DNA of 64,000 nucleotides from Periplaneta americana (GCF_040183065.1 NC_091120.1:72318708-72382707), one strand, 5' to 3'; shown: positions 1 through 11,912, numbered from the stretch's first letter. Notes: generated by a model from the letters alone, not told the origin. A program made the numbers and translations.

Positions 1-1422
1 TGCTGGCAAAATGGTTGAAAAGTTGTGCAAGGTCTGGATTTCCAATAAACAAAGAAAGCTTGCTGGATTCTGTTGAAAAAATGGTACGAAACTGTAAACT
101 AAACACACCATTCATCAATTGCAGACCTGGACGTAAGTGGTTTGATGCATTTATGAGAAGACATCCTGATCTAAGTATAAAAGAAGCAGAGCAGATCAAC
201 AAGATTCAGGCATTAAACACAGAGGAAAAAATTCCGGAATTGGTTTACGGAAATTACTGATCTGCTTACTCCTGAAGAACAGGAAGTATTAAATGATCCC
301 CAGAGAGTGTGGAATTGTGATGAAACTTCGTTCTACCTTTCACCCTCAGGAGGCTTAGTTCTTGCACCCAAAGGTGAACATGTTTGTGACACGTCAAAGA
401 CTAGTGATAAGGAGAACATTACAACACTTATCACAGTGAATGCATCTGGAGTATTGGCACCTCCTCTCACTTTGTATAAATATGAAAGAATGAATATGAC
501 AGTTGTGAAGCAAGCAAATTGAAAACAAAAAAAAAACAAAAAACAAAAAGACAATGAAACTAAGAAGAGGCGTGAAAATAAACAGAAAGTGTCCTAAAGA
601 TCAAAAACTAAAAATCAAAGGAAGATGGAAGATGAAATAACCACATCCGAAAGTGACATAGCTATTTCATCTGAATCTGAACTTTGTGACGAATCCAGTG
701 ATGAAAATGTTCGTGCCAAAGAGGCTGAAGTAAATGATTGGGTACTTGTTGCATTTAGACACAAGGAAAGTGTCCGAAGATTTGTGGGTTTAATACAAGA
801 AAAACATATTGATGGATGGCTTGTGAAATTTGCTAGACGAGTTGGGGCGAATAAATTTACATGGCTTGTAAATGATGACATATCAGTAGTTGACAATGAG
901 TAAATAGAGTGTTATCTCTTCCCAAATTCCATAGAAAAGATGACCGTGTAATATGCTTCATTTTCTCTGAAGGCTTTAAACGTTTGAATGTGGAGTGATT
1001 TTTCTGTTTATTTAGTAAGTTTAATATAGTATGTTATTTGTATTTAAGATTTGTCTGCTGCAAAACATATGCTCATTTGTAAACTCAAATTACAGTAATT
1101 TATCCCTTATCTTGTTAAATTTATCGAAATGAAAGATTGTGACAATGTTATGGCAAAAACAAAAATGGCCACATATGGTACACGCGGGTGGCCAAAAATG
1201 GGGTTTACGTGGCCACAAATGGTGAAAATTTTAAACATGTATAAAAGTTTTTGTGTAAGTGTATGTATTTGTTTTTGAGCTATGCTAATAAAACAGTTCA
1301 TAGTAAACATATTAGTTAACACATACCTCAAGAAAGTTGGGGATTATAGTGTCCCAATTATTGATTTTTGAAAATAAACTTAAAAATAATCCTAAAAGTG
1401 GCCACAAATGGTGCATCTACCC
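1..1422 (+). pseudogene. Decayed pogo/Tigger-type DNA transposon, 5' part outside window
   Basis: The transposase of this family cuts and pastes its own element in the nucleus. Three separated coding blocks read on the plus strand. The first (about 6-240) carries the CENP-B-like DNA-binding region with a GRKWFDAFMRRHPDLS stretch. The second (241-522) is one frame over, starts at WFTEITDLL and holds the first catalytic Asp in WNCDETSFYLSP. The third (625-903) resembles the acidic linker and C-terminal tail, ending near DDISVV. The frame break lies near 238-241. Everything between the first catalytic Asp block and the tail is missing, so the other two catalytic residues are gone. Noncoding sequence then runs to a likely 3' end at 1422 followed by TA. 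The copy is dead. The N-terminal helix-turn-helix start lies before the window. Confidence 0.75.
1161..1422 (+). repeat. Subterminal repeats and putative 3' end of the pogo-like element
   Basis: GTGGCCACAAATGGTG occurs exactly at 1209-1224 and 1398-1413. Looser copies (TGGCCACATATGG, GTGGCCAAAAATGG) lie at 1165-1200. The last copy runs into GCATCTACCC followed by TA at 1423-1424, which fits the end of a TA-targeting element. They may be transposase binding sites. The matching left end is outside the window. Confidence 0.5.
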
Positions 1423-1749
1423 TAATTAAACAAACCGTTATTTATCATTTATATTCTGTTATCGTTCTTTAGTGATACTGTATAAATAATATTCACGTTA
1501 TTTATATTGTAATCGTTCTTTAGCGATATAAATAACATAAATTAATATTAGGTTTGGAAAAATCCAGTTGCATAATACTGGTATTAGTTTTTCTTTTTGT
1601 ATTATTACATTATACTATCTTCAACCACAATAAAATGAAAAGGAGTAACGAGGAATTGAACCTGAAACGTTGACATCTAAATTCCGACGTTCGTCCGATG
1701 AGCTACGAGGGCAAAAGTGTGGAAACATTTTCGGAAAAATTGGCCCAAT
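1423..1749. other. AT-rich spacer with a tRNA-like stretch
   Basis: No coding signal. A degenerate internal duplication of TTATTTATAT...CGTTCTTTAG(C/T)GATA lies at about 1437-1530. The tRNA-like stretch at 1637-1716 is listed separately. Confidence 0.5.
1637..1716 (-). repeat. tRNA-derived (SINE-like) fragment
   Basis: On the minus strand an A-box-like TCGTAGCTCATCGGACGA is followed about 30 nt later by a B-box-like CAGGTTCAATTCC. Acceptor and D stems do not close well, so this looks like a decayed SINE head rather than a working tRNA gene. Confidence 0.4.
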
Positions 1750-2027
1750 CACACTCTAAGATTTTCTGATGATTCGTAGAAGCTAGTCCAGGATGCGGGG
1801 GGCAAAGGCTAATTGGGATTTCCCGGTCTCTGATCGGGTCAAACATCCTGATAGAACTAATATTTAACCCTTGCCGTGACTTTCGGTGAAGTCCGGAGGG
1901 CCCAATTAGTCAAATCCACTCTCCTCATCTCCACGCTTGGGCCCCCTGGAATCTAATAAGATGCGAAAGAGATAGTGGTGTGCGGAAAGCAACGGGATGT
2001 TACCGCATTTAGGCCTATCCTTCCCAA
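1750..2027. other. Unclassified GC-richer block, probably a dispersed repeat
   Basis: Base composition is clearly richer in G and C than the flanks (GATGCGGGGGGC, GGGCCCAATTAG, GGGCCCCCTGG). No frame stays open. It sits directly upstream of the RT fragment at 2028. I do not recognise a domain. Confidence 0.35.
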
Positions 2028-2462
2028 GAAAAACTGAAAACATGTACGAAGGAAGCTTTTAATAGAAGAAGAAGGATCTTCTGCGGACCTCTGGAAAAAG
2101 AACTAAGGAAGAGACTAGTGAAGTGCTTTGTGTAGAGTGTGGCATTGTATGGGGAAGGAACATGGACATTACGACGAAATGAAGAGAAACGAATTGAAGC
2201 ATTTGAAATGTGGATGTGGAGAAGAACGGTGCGTGTGAAGTGGACAGACAGAATAAGAAATAAAATTGTGTTTGAAAAAGTGAGTGAAGAAAGAATGATG
2301 CTGAAACTGATTAGAAAGAGAAAAAGGAATTGGTTGGGTCTCTGGATGAAAAGAATAATAGACGACATTAGGATATGTGGATCATATGCGGAGACTAAGA
2401 GGAAGGCAGAAAATAGGAAAGATTGGAGATTCCTGGGTTTGCAATGAAAGATCTGCCCATGG
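2028..2462 (+). pseudogene. Non-LTR retrotransposon reverse-transcriptase C-terminus
   Basis: The open stretch 2139-2447 reads LYGEGTWTLRRNEEKRIEAF, then a WMWRR block and a basic KLIRKRKRNWLG segment, and stops after GLQ. This is the region after the RT thumb in a non-LTR element. Upstream (2030-2138) the frame is broken but still encodes related residues. Two more copies of the same 3' region lie at 11913-12935 and 23308-23500, both on the minus strand. That confirms an interspersed family rather than a host gene. The 5' truncation is typical of target-primed reverse transcription. No target duplication was found. Confidence 0.75.
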
Positions 2463-2879
2463 ACTGAACACTTATGTATGTATGTTCAGAATGCCTGGAA
2501 TATCGTGTCTAATAACAGTCGCTATTTGCAAAGACTAGTCAATTCCATGCCTACTCGACTGCAAGATGATCGAGATAAGAGGATGATAGACTAAATATTG
2601 AATTGTGGCTTTTTGTTTTGTTTTTTGAACGCTTTATTGTTTGAATGTTTTAAGGCCGACGCCAGTAGCCTAAATTTGTTTTGTTTATGCCACGAAATAT
2701 ATTTTTATTGAGAATAAAATCTTTTTTCTTTCCATTTGCAGCCACAATATCATAATGATCAAGTTATGGCATAATATATTAATAAACCTGATGTTAATTA
2801 CTAAAATAATCGTAAAAGAGAAAGGAGCCATTATGTATAGTTTGTTTCTCTCAAAAAACAGAACAAAAAAGAACATAAA
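2463..2879. other. AT-rich spacer, nothing recognised
   Basis: Begins with a short TATG repeat (about 2475-2486). No frame or inverted repeat stands out. Confidence 0.5.
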
Positions 2880-2966
2880 AAGCACGAGATTGTAGTCGAA
2901 CGCAGGACCTCACGAATAAGAGGCCGGAACGCTACCATTACGCTATCGAATAACACACAGAATACT
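2880..2966 (-). repeat. tRNA-derived (SINE-like) fragment
   Basis: Minus strand shows A-box-like TAGCGTAATGGTAGCG and B-box-like TGCGTTCGACTAC with the right spacing. It continues into an A-rich/T-rich flank. The acceptor stem does not pair, so this is not a functional tRNA. Confidence 0.45.
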
Positions 2967-3439
2967 TCAATTATAACTGTAGATATCAGGCAACGTGGTC
3001 CAACAACATGTAACATCGCCTGTCTCCGAATTGTAGCGAAGATACCCGAAGGGAACTTTGTTTCAGGAGAGCGGCCACTTTTTCTTTTGACAACTGTACA
3101 TTTTCAGAGCATGCATGGAAAATTAAATTAAATTTTGCAACAACAAAAAATAAGTACAGGACATCTGACTTTTGGATGCATAGTTCCTAAAGGACGTGTT
3201 ATCGAACATTCGTTCCTTAACAAAAATGATCCTCTCTGTGACCTGTCACTCCTCAAAATTTGTCGGTGAGGTCCTATTACACCCTGTGTATAGGGTTGTA
3301 TATATACATACACCAACACACACACACACATACATACACACTGCTTGGGAGATAAATTTTCTTCCCGAAATAAAATAAAGATAAACAAATTAATGAAAAC
3401 ATATAGGCCCTAAAAAAGACATAGGCCTACCTTGTCCAC
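2967..3439. other. Spacer with short CA/TACA microsatellite and a mariner-like end
   Basis: A (CA)n/(TACA)n run lies at 3309-3341. Just left of it TTACACCCTGTGTA (about 3279-3292) looks like one end of a TA-targeting element, but I could not find its partner. Confidence 0.4.
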
Positions 3440-4530
3440 ATGCCAACGGAATTTACCACAGCCTGGCATCTTCGGGGCATAGAGTCGATCAAGTTGCGGA
3501 AATAGTTTTCGTCCTGAGGGAGATCTTACCATGTAGCCAGAACTTGATTCCACAACTGATCTGGATTCTGAGTTGGGTCATTTAGATATTTTTCGATCGT
3601 CTTCCGTTTCAGTTCAGCTCATACGTCTTCTCGTGAGCCATATTTGAACGTTTATAGCATAGAGCACGGGGTGGTTAACCTAATGGAAAATTTAACTTTC
3701 TTCGGGATATCAAACTCTCGAGCTGAAAGAAACAACATGTTTTCCAGAAAATGCAAATATTGCGGCTCCCAAAATCGGCCATCGGTGAGCTCTGGCGCGT
3801 CAGCGCCATCGCAAGACATCCAGCCCCAGCATGACACGATAACAATCACGACCTTTGACGTCGTTTAACGTAGTGTGGGTCATATCTGTTGCCTGGCTCA
3901 CGATAAATGTTGCCGCGTGATTCGCAATCGGATGAAATAGTTGTTTCTTCGGAGAAAATTACTCTACCCTAATAGAAATCAATCCAGCCGGTTGCGAAAG
4001 CTAAGTGATCGACTGCTTGTTACTCTTGTAAGCCCTCTTTGGTCGTAGTTCTCCAGCAATGGAGATTGCATCTCTCAAACGGTTGACATCATTCTGTTCG
4101 AGAAGTGCCAGGGAAGTTGGCGCAGTTCTTAACTCGGCGGTCATCAAAATACTGCACGCTTGGGCTAGCGTCTTTTACCCGCAGAAAAGACACTGCCCTA
4201 GCGTGCATTCGTAGCTGCTGGGGGGTGTGCTGTCTCTCTATCCCTTGTACAAGACGGAGCAGAGTTCCTTACCCTCCATGTACTCTACCCATTTCAGCGA
4301 GTGCTGACGACCACTGTCTTAACTGATTCGCAGAACGGAACGAGTTCTCTGCATGAACTCCGCGAACGGCCGCGTCCTCTTCTCTTGTTGAACAATGTGG
4401 GCGACCGGTAGAATAGCGCCTTCGAAACTCCTCATAATTTTGAAATCTATGAGCTCAAATCTGTGCTGTCCTCATTGGGACGTGACACCTTCGACTTGCC
4501 TCCGAAGCTGAGAAGCCATTTTCTATTACC
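3440..4530 (-). pseudogene. Decayed Tc1-like transposase, interrupted by a MITE
   Basis: Reading leftwards from about 4520, the start resembles MASQLRR, followed by a scrambled DNA-binding part. The core at 3849-3652 contains CWGWMSCDGAD, GRFWEPQYLHFLENMLF and a degraded segment where the second catalytic Asp should be. Near 3530-3440 the tail reads LPQDENYFRNLIDSMPRRCQ, the classic Tc1 C-terminus. Several stops and frame shifts break it. The 182-bp hAT MITE at 4135-4316 sits inside its N-terminal half, so the MITE arrived after the Tc1 copy. Terminal inverted repeats were not found. Confidence 0.65.
4135..4316 (-). mobile_element. hAT-type MITE, copy 1, with perfect 8-bp target duplication
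   Basis: TCTTAACT flanks the element exactly (4127-4134 and 4317-4324). The right end CTGACGACCACTG is complementary to the family start CAGTGGTCGTCAG. The left end is CGGCGGTCATCA. Length is 182 bp with no coding capacity. Related copies lie at 26894-27017, 49029-49215 and 52500-53529. An 8-bp duplication with CAG-type ends is diagnostic of hAT transposition. Confidence 0.85.
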
Positions 4531-5485
4531 TCTATAACAAGCTCTCAGGTCTCTTCTCTCTGTCATGCTGCTACAGAATGAATTACCTACTCTATCCTAC
4601 ATTCCTAGTCAACAGTGTGACGATTATACATATTATATTAATAAAAGTAGGTCATATATAGAAAATAAATAGCGATTCCAGACTCCATTACTTCATTTAT
4701 AAATCACAGGGCATAACACGATGGTTTATTTCCACAATTATTACAAAACGTGTCTCATTAATTTAAACTAAATCAAGTTAATGTCAAATTTCATGATTTA
4801 AGTAAGTCGTGGAATATTGCATCGCTACATACAGAGCATTTCTATCACTGACGTGTTAGTCTAGTTGAAAGAGCACCTGCTTCTGATGCAGTCGATCGCA
4901 TATCATGCATTCCTTGAAATTGTTTTTCTGTCTTTCTTCTTTACTACATCTCATGTCACCACTTTATGGTCGTAGAAAATGGCCGACAAACAGAAAATTA
5001 CAGTAAAATGTACCGTAATATTCACAAAATAGACGCCACTATCACCAACATATGAATAAATCATGACAAACGTAATCAATAACTTCAAAAGTAAACAAGT
5101 GAAGGTATTCCATAGAAATTATACAAAGTCTCCTTATTTACTTATTTTATCACATTTCAAAATTTGGTACAATTCGGACCAAACCATTCTCAGCAGATTT
5201 TAGATGTGTCAAATTATTCAATGACCGGTCCCGCAATGGACATCATGCCAATAATTTAACATTATTATTAACTAACAACTGCAACATATTGAATTAAAAC
5301 AAAAACAAGGTAATAGCAAAGAAGACATAAATTTCTTACACTGTAACAAAATACATAACAATAACCTCTGCTCCCTCTTACTTATTTGTCCGATTCCACA
5401 ATCTTTCTCGTTATCATAACTTAAATACTCGGTCACAATATAACACGCTAGAAATACCACATCACACATCATCTCTTTATTCTTC
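4531..5485. other. AT-rich spacer with one tRNA-like fragment
   Basis: At 4855-4920 on the plus strand TTAGTCTAGTTGAAAGAGCA looks like a tRNA A box and D arm, but the B box is not recognisable. Nothing else is supported. Confidence 0.4.
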
Positions 5486-6167
5486 ATCTTTCACTGTTGC
5501 TACTTCTCGTCACTGGAATTCTCTGCCGCCTGAAGTCAAGGGCTGCCGAACTTTAATTTCTTTTAAACGTAAATTAGAAAAATATCTTATGATAAGTTGA
5601 GAGACTTAACGCATTGCAAATATTTAATGCAATGTATTCCACTGTACTTATTTTTATTTTTTGTTTCTTATTTTTATTGTGTAACAATGTAAATCGTGTT
5701 TATTTATTACTTAACACCAATATGTATCCTACTGTGTTGTTTTTTTTATTATTACTATTAGTCTATTTTTTATTGTGTACATTTTATTCAATTTTCGGTT
5801 TCCGGTTTAATTATGTGAATCCTACTTACTTGTAATCTAATATTAATATGTATTGCAATGTGATTATTTTGTATTTTTACTGTGTACATTTGTTATTGAA
5901 TTATCGACTCCTATTTTTGTGTGATTCGTATTTGATTCTAACAACATTAATATGTATTCCACTATGCTTATTTTTATTTTATGAGGTAAATTTTTATGTA
6001 ACTAGGCTACCTATTTTGATCTCATTATGTACCTAAATCGTATCAGTATGTAATTACTTAATTTCGATCCAGTTGTATGTTCAACTATGTAAGCAATTTT
6101 TAATCCTGGTTGAGTGTAAGAGAAGGCCTTACGGCCTTAACTCTGCCAGGTTAAATAAAGCCATTAA
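5486..6167 (+). pseudogene. CR1-like non-LTR retrotransposon 3' end
   Basis: A short reading frame (about 5489-5599) encodes SRHWNSLPPEVKG...SFKRKLEKYL and then a stop. This is the extreme C-terminus typical of CR1/Jockey-group ORF2. About 570 bp of T-rich 3' UTR follow, with a loosely repeated TATGTATTCCACTGTGCTTA motif. The end is AGAAGGCCTTACGGCCTTAA...GCCAGGTTAAATAAAG, followed by a microsatellite. The same tail occurs on the minus strand at 61302-61372 and on the plus strand at 62601-62665, which defines the family 3' end. The copy is heavily 5' truncated. Confidence 0.7.
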
Positions 6168-6184
6168 TATTATTATTATTATTA

Positions 6185-6223
<39 letters not shown>

Positions 6224-6233
6224 CATCATTATC

Positions 6234-6299
<66 letters not shown>
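6168..6299. repeat. (ATT)n/(CATTAT)n microsatellite tail
   Basis: Alternating ATT and CATTAT units directly follow the CR1-like 3' end. CR1-group elements end in short tandem repeats instead of poly-A, so this is probably the element tail, since expanded. Confidence 0.85.
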
Positions 6300-7104
6300 A
6301 GTAGTCTATCACTACGTAATACGCCATATACTGTGCAATAAAATTCAAACTACAAAACTATGGCTTAAAACGCTTACGAAATCTAACACATGCTAACAAA
6401 ACATTCTCGTTAACTTCTTTCACATCATACAGAATAATTCCTGTTATTCTTTTCCATATTTTTCCTGTGATTTATTTGATATTAATTCTGCCATCGCTTC
6501 GTTAAATTTTATCAGATACTTCTTTTCGAACTTCAATATAGGCTATACATCCAAATTTCCCTCCACGATTTTCCGTCTATCAACTGTTCCTGCATGGATA
6601 GCCCCGTAATGAGCGTAGTTCGTTCACCAACTTCAACAATAGATACGGGACAGTTCATTCTGAGCATATTTTAGGGGTGTCCTTTTCTACTGGTTTTCAA
6701 TACGTACATGTCAATATTTATTTATTAAAAATAATGAAATTCGACATAATATGAAATAAAATATTGTACGTTACAAGAATTGAAAGTGTTTTACGAATTT
6801 ATTTCGAAATTCCTCTCAACTCATCCGTGAAACCTCACTTTCAATCCTTGTAACGTAAATACTATTTCTTCTTCCTTTTGTTTTGTCTCATTTACAGCCT
6901 TTATTGCACTACTTATTTACGCTAAATTCTTTTCCCTGGCACTTCTTCTAGTTACCTAAAGCCGACATACAACGAAACAGAACGAATGTTATTACCTAAA
7001 CTTGTGGTTCGCTTGTGAACCTGGTCGCTCGTCCTCTGATCATATGCAGTGCCTTCTTCCTGAGACTTCAAAAATATATGTGTACCATCAATTGTTTCTA
7101 AGAC
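6300..7104. other. AT-rich spacer, nothing recognised
   Basis: No coding frame, tRNA or inverted repeat was noted. Confidence 0.5.
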
Positions 7105-7218
7105 TGTACAGACCCAGAAACAAAATTTGGGCCAACTGAAGCACTGAGCATGCACAGTATGTTGTAACTGAAACTTGGAAAATTCAGGAGGTCCAAATTT
7201 TGTTTCTGGGTCTGTACA
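7105..7218. repeat. 29-bp inverted repeat with 56-bp spacer
   Basis: TGTACAGACCCAGAAACAAA and onward (7105-7133) is complementary to 7190-7218 with one mismatch. The result is a short hairpin. No TA or longer target duplication was found, and it has no coding capacity. Confidence 0.7.
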
Positions 7219-7529
7219 TAGTGACAGTGCCTTTATGATGTATTACGACAATGATTTTGACTAACTGACTGGCTTTTTGAGGGCGGGATCCGTAACAGAT
7301 CCTTCACTTAGACTTACATTGATCTACTGTGCGCCCTATATGTGATTATTTTTCCAGTCTGGATGGTATTCGTGATCCGATACCGAAGGACGGGCCATAC
7401 TGTCTCTGTCCTGCAACAGCCAGGTCCCATTTCCAGACAAGATCTGACCAACCCCGAAGCCCGAAATTCCTGTAGCAGCATTGTAGTCCCGTACTATTCC
7501 CAAGACTTCACCCTACCTATTTTTAACTA
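7219..7529. other. Spacer, nothing recognised
   Basis: Slightly richer in G and C than the flanks. No domain was recognised in any frame. Confidence 0.4.
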
Positions 7530-7730
7530 TTGCAGGTGACAGATGAAATGAGAGGGAAGTGGAGTGTGTGGGTGGAATGAAAGAGTGAAATGGGGAGTTC
7601 CCCGAGAAAAACCCGCTGCTACTTCCGCTTTGTCCACCACAAATTCTATCACGACCAGGCCGGCGATTGAATCTGGACCACATGGATGGAAGTCCAATGT
7701 GTTAGTGCTAAGCCATAGGTGCGGCACGAT
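7530..7730 (-). repeat. tRNA-derived SINE, type C
   Basis: The minus strand starts near 7725 with CCTATGGCTTAGCACTAACA (A-box-like), then CAGATTCAATCGCCGG (B-box-like), then a body with GGGTTTTTCTCGGGGAACTC. The related copy at 46700-46830 shares a GGCTTAGCA head and a TTTTTCGCGGGG body. Confidence 0.55.
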
Positions 7731-7849
7731 AATGATGTTAGTAGTGGTAATATTTTATATAATATAGTTTTCAACTGCAAAGCTAATTCAGCGTTGAAAT
7801 TTCAACGTGGGTGACAAATTACCGACAAAATTTGAGTTGACACCTCTAA

Positions 7850-7995
7850 GAAGGCCAGGATTCATTTACCTGCCGTAAATTTACGACACGGAACCCACAG
7901 CTTTACTTCCCTCCCAGAGAATCATGCCTTCAAACGAGTCTGAATATGCAAACCTTGGATCTAATTGCTACCATGGTAGCCTCTAGACTTCGAAG
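7850..7995 (-). repeat. SINE, type D, copy 1
   Basis: Shares scattered blocks with 24756-24915: CCGTAAATTTACG versus CCGTAAATCTGC, then CTTTACTTCC, then CCTTGGATCTAA versus CCTTAGATCCAA, then a CTAGAC end. A tRNA-like region sits at the right end, so orientation is minus. Confidence 0.5.
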
Positions 7996-8057
7996 GACAG
8001 AAATAATAATGTTAATGATATTTTTATGATGATATTGAATATATTAATACATGATTG

Positions 8058-9081
8058 TTTCCGATCTCTGATAACGAATTTGAATGACATCATATGCATC
8101 AGGAATCACATGACAGCTCTGAACTGTGGCGCGAGGTGACAGACCGGTAGTGAGTGATCTCATAGAGTGCACGGCGACTCGAGGGGTACATAACAATCCT
8201 TTCCGATACCAAGTACAGTTAAGTGAAAATAAAAGAAGCCTGCAATAAACGAGGTTTCGTTATTTGCAAGAAAGGCATCTTCTGTGTACTTAATAAGATT
8301 GGTAAAGCTGGAATGGAATTAATTTGTATCATCTCGTGGGGTGCGACGACTTGTGACGGGGGATGGATTTGTTTGCTTTTTTCACTCTGGAATTAATCCC
8401 ATTCGAGATTTGCCAGTCTTATTAGGTACAGTAGTGGCAAAGAAAACGGGCCGACACTTGTAGCTGATTTCAGCGCCTTGTTCTCTCAAGAGCACCATAG
8501 ACTGGTAACTAAGACATTCGTGGTTCGAATCCTGCCTGGGAAGGAAACTTTTTTTTTTTGTTCCTTATTCAAATTTATTCCCAATACTTTTCGATTGCAG
8601 CGATATTTTACCGTACTACTTAATTAACTTATTATCCCCAGAACATGAATTTTACCAGCAATCGAAAAGTATTGGGAATTAATTTGAATAAGGAACAAAA
8701 AAAAAATCCTTCCCAGGCAGGATTCGAACCACGAAAGTCTTAGTTACCAGTCTATTGTGATCTGGAGTGAACAAGGCTCTGAAATCAGCTACAAGGGTCG
8801 GCCTGGTTTTTTTGCCACTACTGTACACACAAGATGCCTTTCTTGGAAATAACGAAACCACTTTTTTTTTTCAGGTTCCTATGACTTTCACGTAACTGTA
8901 CTTGGCATCGGAAAGAGTTGTTATATACACTTCCCAAAAAGGCTCGATTTTCTTGGGCATTGCTACTGTGATAAACCGTGCACTCTGATTATGAAAGATA
9001 TCACCTCTCGCCGCAATTCAGCTGTCGGTGTGATTCCTGATGCACATGACGTCATTCAAATTCGTTATCAGAGATCGGAAA
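8058..9081. mobile_element. Foldback element, about 1 kb, with a second palindrome inserted
   Basis: The left end TTTCCGATCTCTGATAACGA is complementary to the right end TCGTTATCAGAGATCGGAAA. The match continues inward for over 200 bp with gaps (TGACATCATATGCATCAGGA opposite TCCTGATGCACATGACGTCA). The centre of the original foldback is near 8320-8390. The inner part of the right arm is split by the palindrome at 8430-8822. Half of a second copy, lacking that insertion, lies at 16194-16551. No transposase frame is present, so this is a nonautonomous element of unassigned superfamily. Confidence 0.7.
8430..8822. mobile_element. Palindromic tRNA-like element nested in the foldback
   Basis: AGTAGTGGCAA at 8430 faces TTGCCACTACT at 8822, flanked by GTAC on both sides (8426-8429, 8823-8826). 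Each arm carries a tRNA-like B box, GGTTCGAATCCTGCCTGGGA on the plus strand near 8523 and its mirror near 8715. The other copy of the host element (16194-16551) shows the empty site. The structure looks like two head-to-head SINE copies or a foldback that captured one. Confidence 0.7.
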
Positions 9082-10501
9082 GAACCCTGTAGTAACATGA
9101 TATATTAACGAGCGTTTAATAATAATACCTATTTATACACATTGGTAATGACACTGAATGCCAAAGTGAGTGCAGTAATCAACTCACGACTACACTTTGT
9201 AGTAATCAAGTTTCTCACGTTTTCTACAAACACCAGCTAATCCAATAATTAATGCCATCTTCACAAGTAAAAATCCATCATCAGCTTCTTTTAGAAATGT
9301 ATAAAATCCATTTTTACTAAAAATATTAGATTTCTTTCCTTTATATCCGTCACCTATTTTGTTTAAAACTGCATCTGAATTAGTATATTTATTGATATTG
9401 ACGTTTGTTTTGTGTAGAAACACTTCTCATTTCTAATGTTACCCATCTTACGTTCATATCAATTCACGAAGCGTTCATACACCATATATATTTCTTCATT
9501 TTTCGGGTGAAGGGAAATAACAATTTCAGCTGCTCCTTAAATATATGAAGAAAAGCTTTCTTTCCTCAGAATCGCTCATTTCAGCGAAAGAATATATATT
9601 TTTTTTTTATTTGTAACTTAGCTTACATCATTCATGAACAGCATTACGTTGTCATGGAAATAAAAAAAAACTTCTATGATCTAAGAATTACTAGGTCTAA
9701 CCTACATTGAATGATTATATTTTTGTTTAGAAACTAATTATTATAAATTATAATTTAAAAACATAAATATTAAACGTTCGTGAATTAAATATTGTTTGCA
9801 ACTGGAGGGATAAGTTAGTTATTATCGCTCTCTTTACCAGTTAATGCTTCGTTCTTCAAACACACACGAGCGATAATAATGCACATATCGCACAAGTTGC
9901 ATAAACTTGTATGTTTTTCAATACGCTGATTATATAGTTAACCTTAGGTTATAATATTGTTGATATTTGATGTGGATTTAATTTATGGTATTGTAGATAC
10001 GTAGGCTACGTCATCTACTGATGATGATAATTATAATGTTGTGCTAACGAAAGTGAAGATGGTGATAATGAAAAACAATCATATCCATTATAACATTTAT
10101 GATTATAATTCATTTATGATAATTATGTTCAAATTTCAGTGCAATATAGGCCTATTTTTGTAGGTTTTTGATCTATCAAGAGTCCACTAAGCAATTATTA
10201 ATGTCTAGTATATACCGCCGACCAAATTCTTGCCAATGAAGACTGTTGGAGTGGAAAGAAGTTGAAAAATAAAGAAGACAGATATATTCTGCGTCTGTGA
10301 ATGACTGACATCTGATTGTTCAGACGTCAGTTTCCAGTGATATATATGACGTGGTGTATAAGGTTTCAAATGAATAGTATAATGCATTTAGAATAGGGGA
10401 ATCACTCCGCACTACAAATTCAAGCAGTGACGTAACTCTTGGTGCATATATTCATTAGATGTGTTTCCAATTAAACAGTACCGTCAACCGGAACAAATAA
10501 A
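9082..10501. other. AT-rich spacer, nothing recognised
   Basis: Several A/T runs. The small minus-strand frame 9190-9423 has no recognisable domain and biased composition, so I do not call it a gene. Confidence 0.45.
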
Positions 10502-10753
10502 TCCAGGGTTCAGAATGACAAGGTTCTATCTAGTGTTTAGTAAATTTTACAGGAGAGCATTTTAAAAGTTTGGTTGTTAATAAAATCAATGCAGATAAGA
10601 ACCTTTTCAAACTAACTTTATCACGAAAAATAACTGAGATATCAATATATCATTTATATGGTAGAGAGCTGTGAAGTAGCAGAATTCAATGCAATAAAAA
10701 TCTCAATTTTGCTAAAAAAAATGTCAGATAGAACCTTGGCATTCTGAGCCCGC
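10502..10753. mobile_element. Candidate MITE with about 26-bp inverted ends
   Basis: GGGTTCAGAATGACAAGGTT at the left faces AACCTTGGCATTCTGAGCCC at the right, with only a few mismatches. The interior is AT-rich without a frame. I could not settle the target duplication, so the superfamily is open. Confidence 0.5.
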
Positions 10754-11912
10754 GAAATAACAAAGTGAATATCTCTACACCCATTCTAGTCTTCTTATCT
10801 GATGCAGATCTTACCACTGAAATATGTTCATCAACAGTAATCTCACTAGATTTATCTAGAGAAAATCAAAACTCGAGTGGGATTTAATTGACTATTACAC
10901 AATTAGAAGAAAGTATATAAAGATTAGAAGTAACAAAGTACTCCAATACAATAAAATATTAATTGACTTACGAAAATAAACTGTCTTCAAATGTATTATT
11001 GTACCATCTCAACATTATGCTATATGGCAGTAGTGTGTTATGATTAGCTGTTTTCTTGTTATGAGTTGTGTCAACTATGGAATCTTCATTGAACTCTGTG
11101 GACGGTTACTAGTCAAGAAGGCTTTGTTGATTCAGTTTCATTTTTATTAAAACATATGCATTCCACTTCAATCATCCGGATCCCAGTAATCAACGTCACT
11201 TGACAGATGATTTTCAATAAATCTTAGTATTAAACAATCTCTGATACGTGACTATCCATAATATCATATAGCAAAAGCTATAACAAACATAACCTAAATA
11301 ATATAAACGAGTGTTAGAAAAGTTTTAATTAGGGATGATGAAATAAACAAGAAACGTTTTAATTAACGATGATGAAATAAAAAAAATAAACACGAATAAT
11401 TTTAAAAGAAACAATTATTGAAAGTACAATTTTCAAATTTGAATATTTTAGTGGTTGGTGGTTCAGTTGATGTTATATTGGACGTGTGCGTAATAGAAGT
11501 GAACTCGTTGATGTACATCGTGTATCCCTCAACTTCTTCAGGATTTCCAAATGGTGCTCTTCATTTATTTGTAAATAGGGTTTCAGGGAAGATGCATAGC
11601 TACGATCAGTGATCTTTATTAATTCTTGTTCTTGAATGACAATGCAAGTCATATTTGAAACTGCTGTGCTTCTACTGGAGTGGTTTGTAATTTTCTATTT
11701 TTTGACGTCCAGACCAGTGCAGTTTGAAATGTTGGCAAACAAAGAACAAATGCTAGGGTAGTGATAAAAATAAACAAATGCTAGGGACGCGATAAAATTG
11801 TGTGATAAGCAGCCATGATTGGTTGAAAGATGTCCTTTCGTACCGTTTTATTGGTCAAAAGTAGTATGACGTAGTAAAAGTGTAATAGTCAAGCTAATTA
11901 GTATTCATTAAT
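10754..11912. other. AT-rich spacer, nothing recognised
   Basis: The small frame 11418-11612 lacks a recognisable domain. A short direct duplication (AACAAATGCTAGGG) is visible at about 11745-11790. Confidence 0.4.

Noticed and set aside
1637..1716. Functional tRNA gene
   Set aside because: A- and B-box-like words exist but acceptor and D stems do not pair; same for 2880-2966, 4855-4920 and 22872-22975.
3279..4530. TTACACCCTGTGTA as terminal repeat of the Tc1 copy
   Set aside because: No matching inverted copy beyond 4530.
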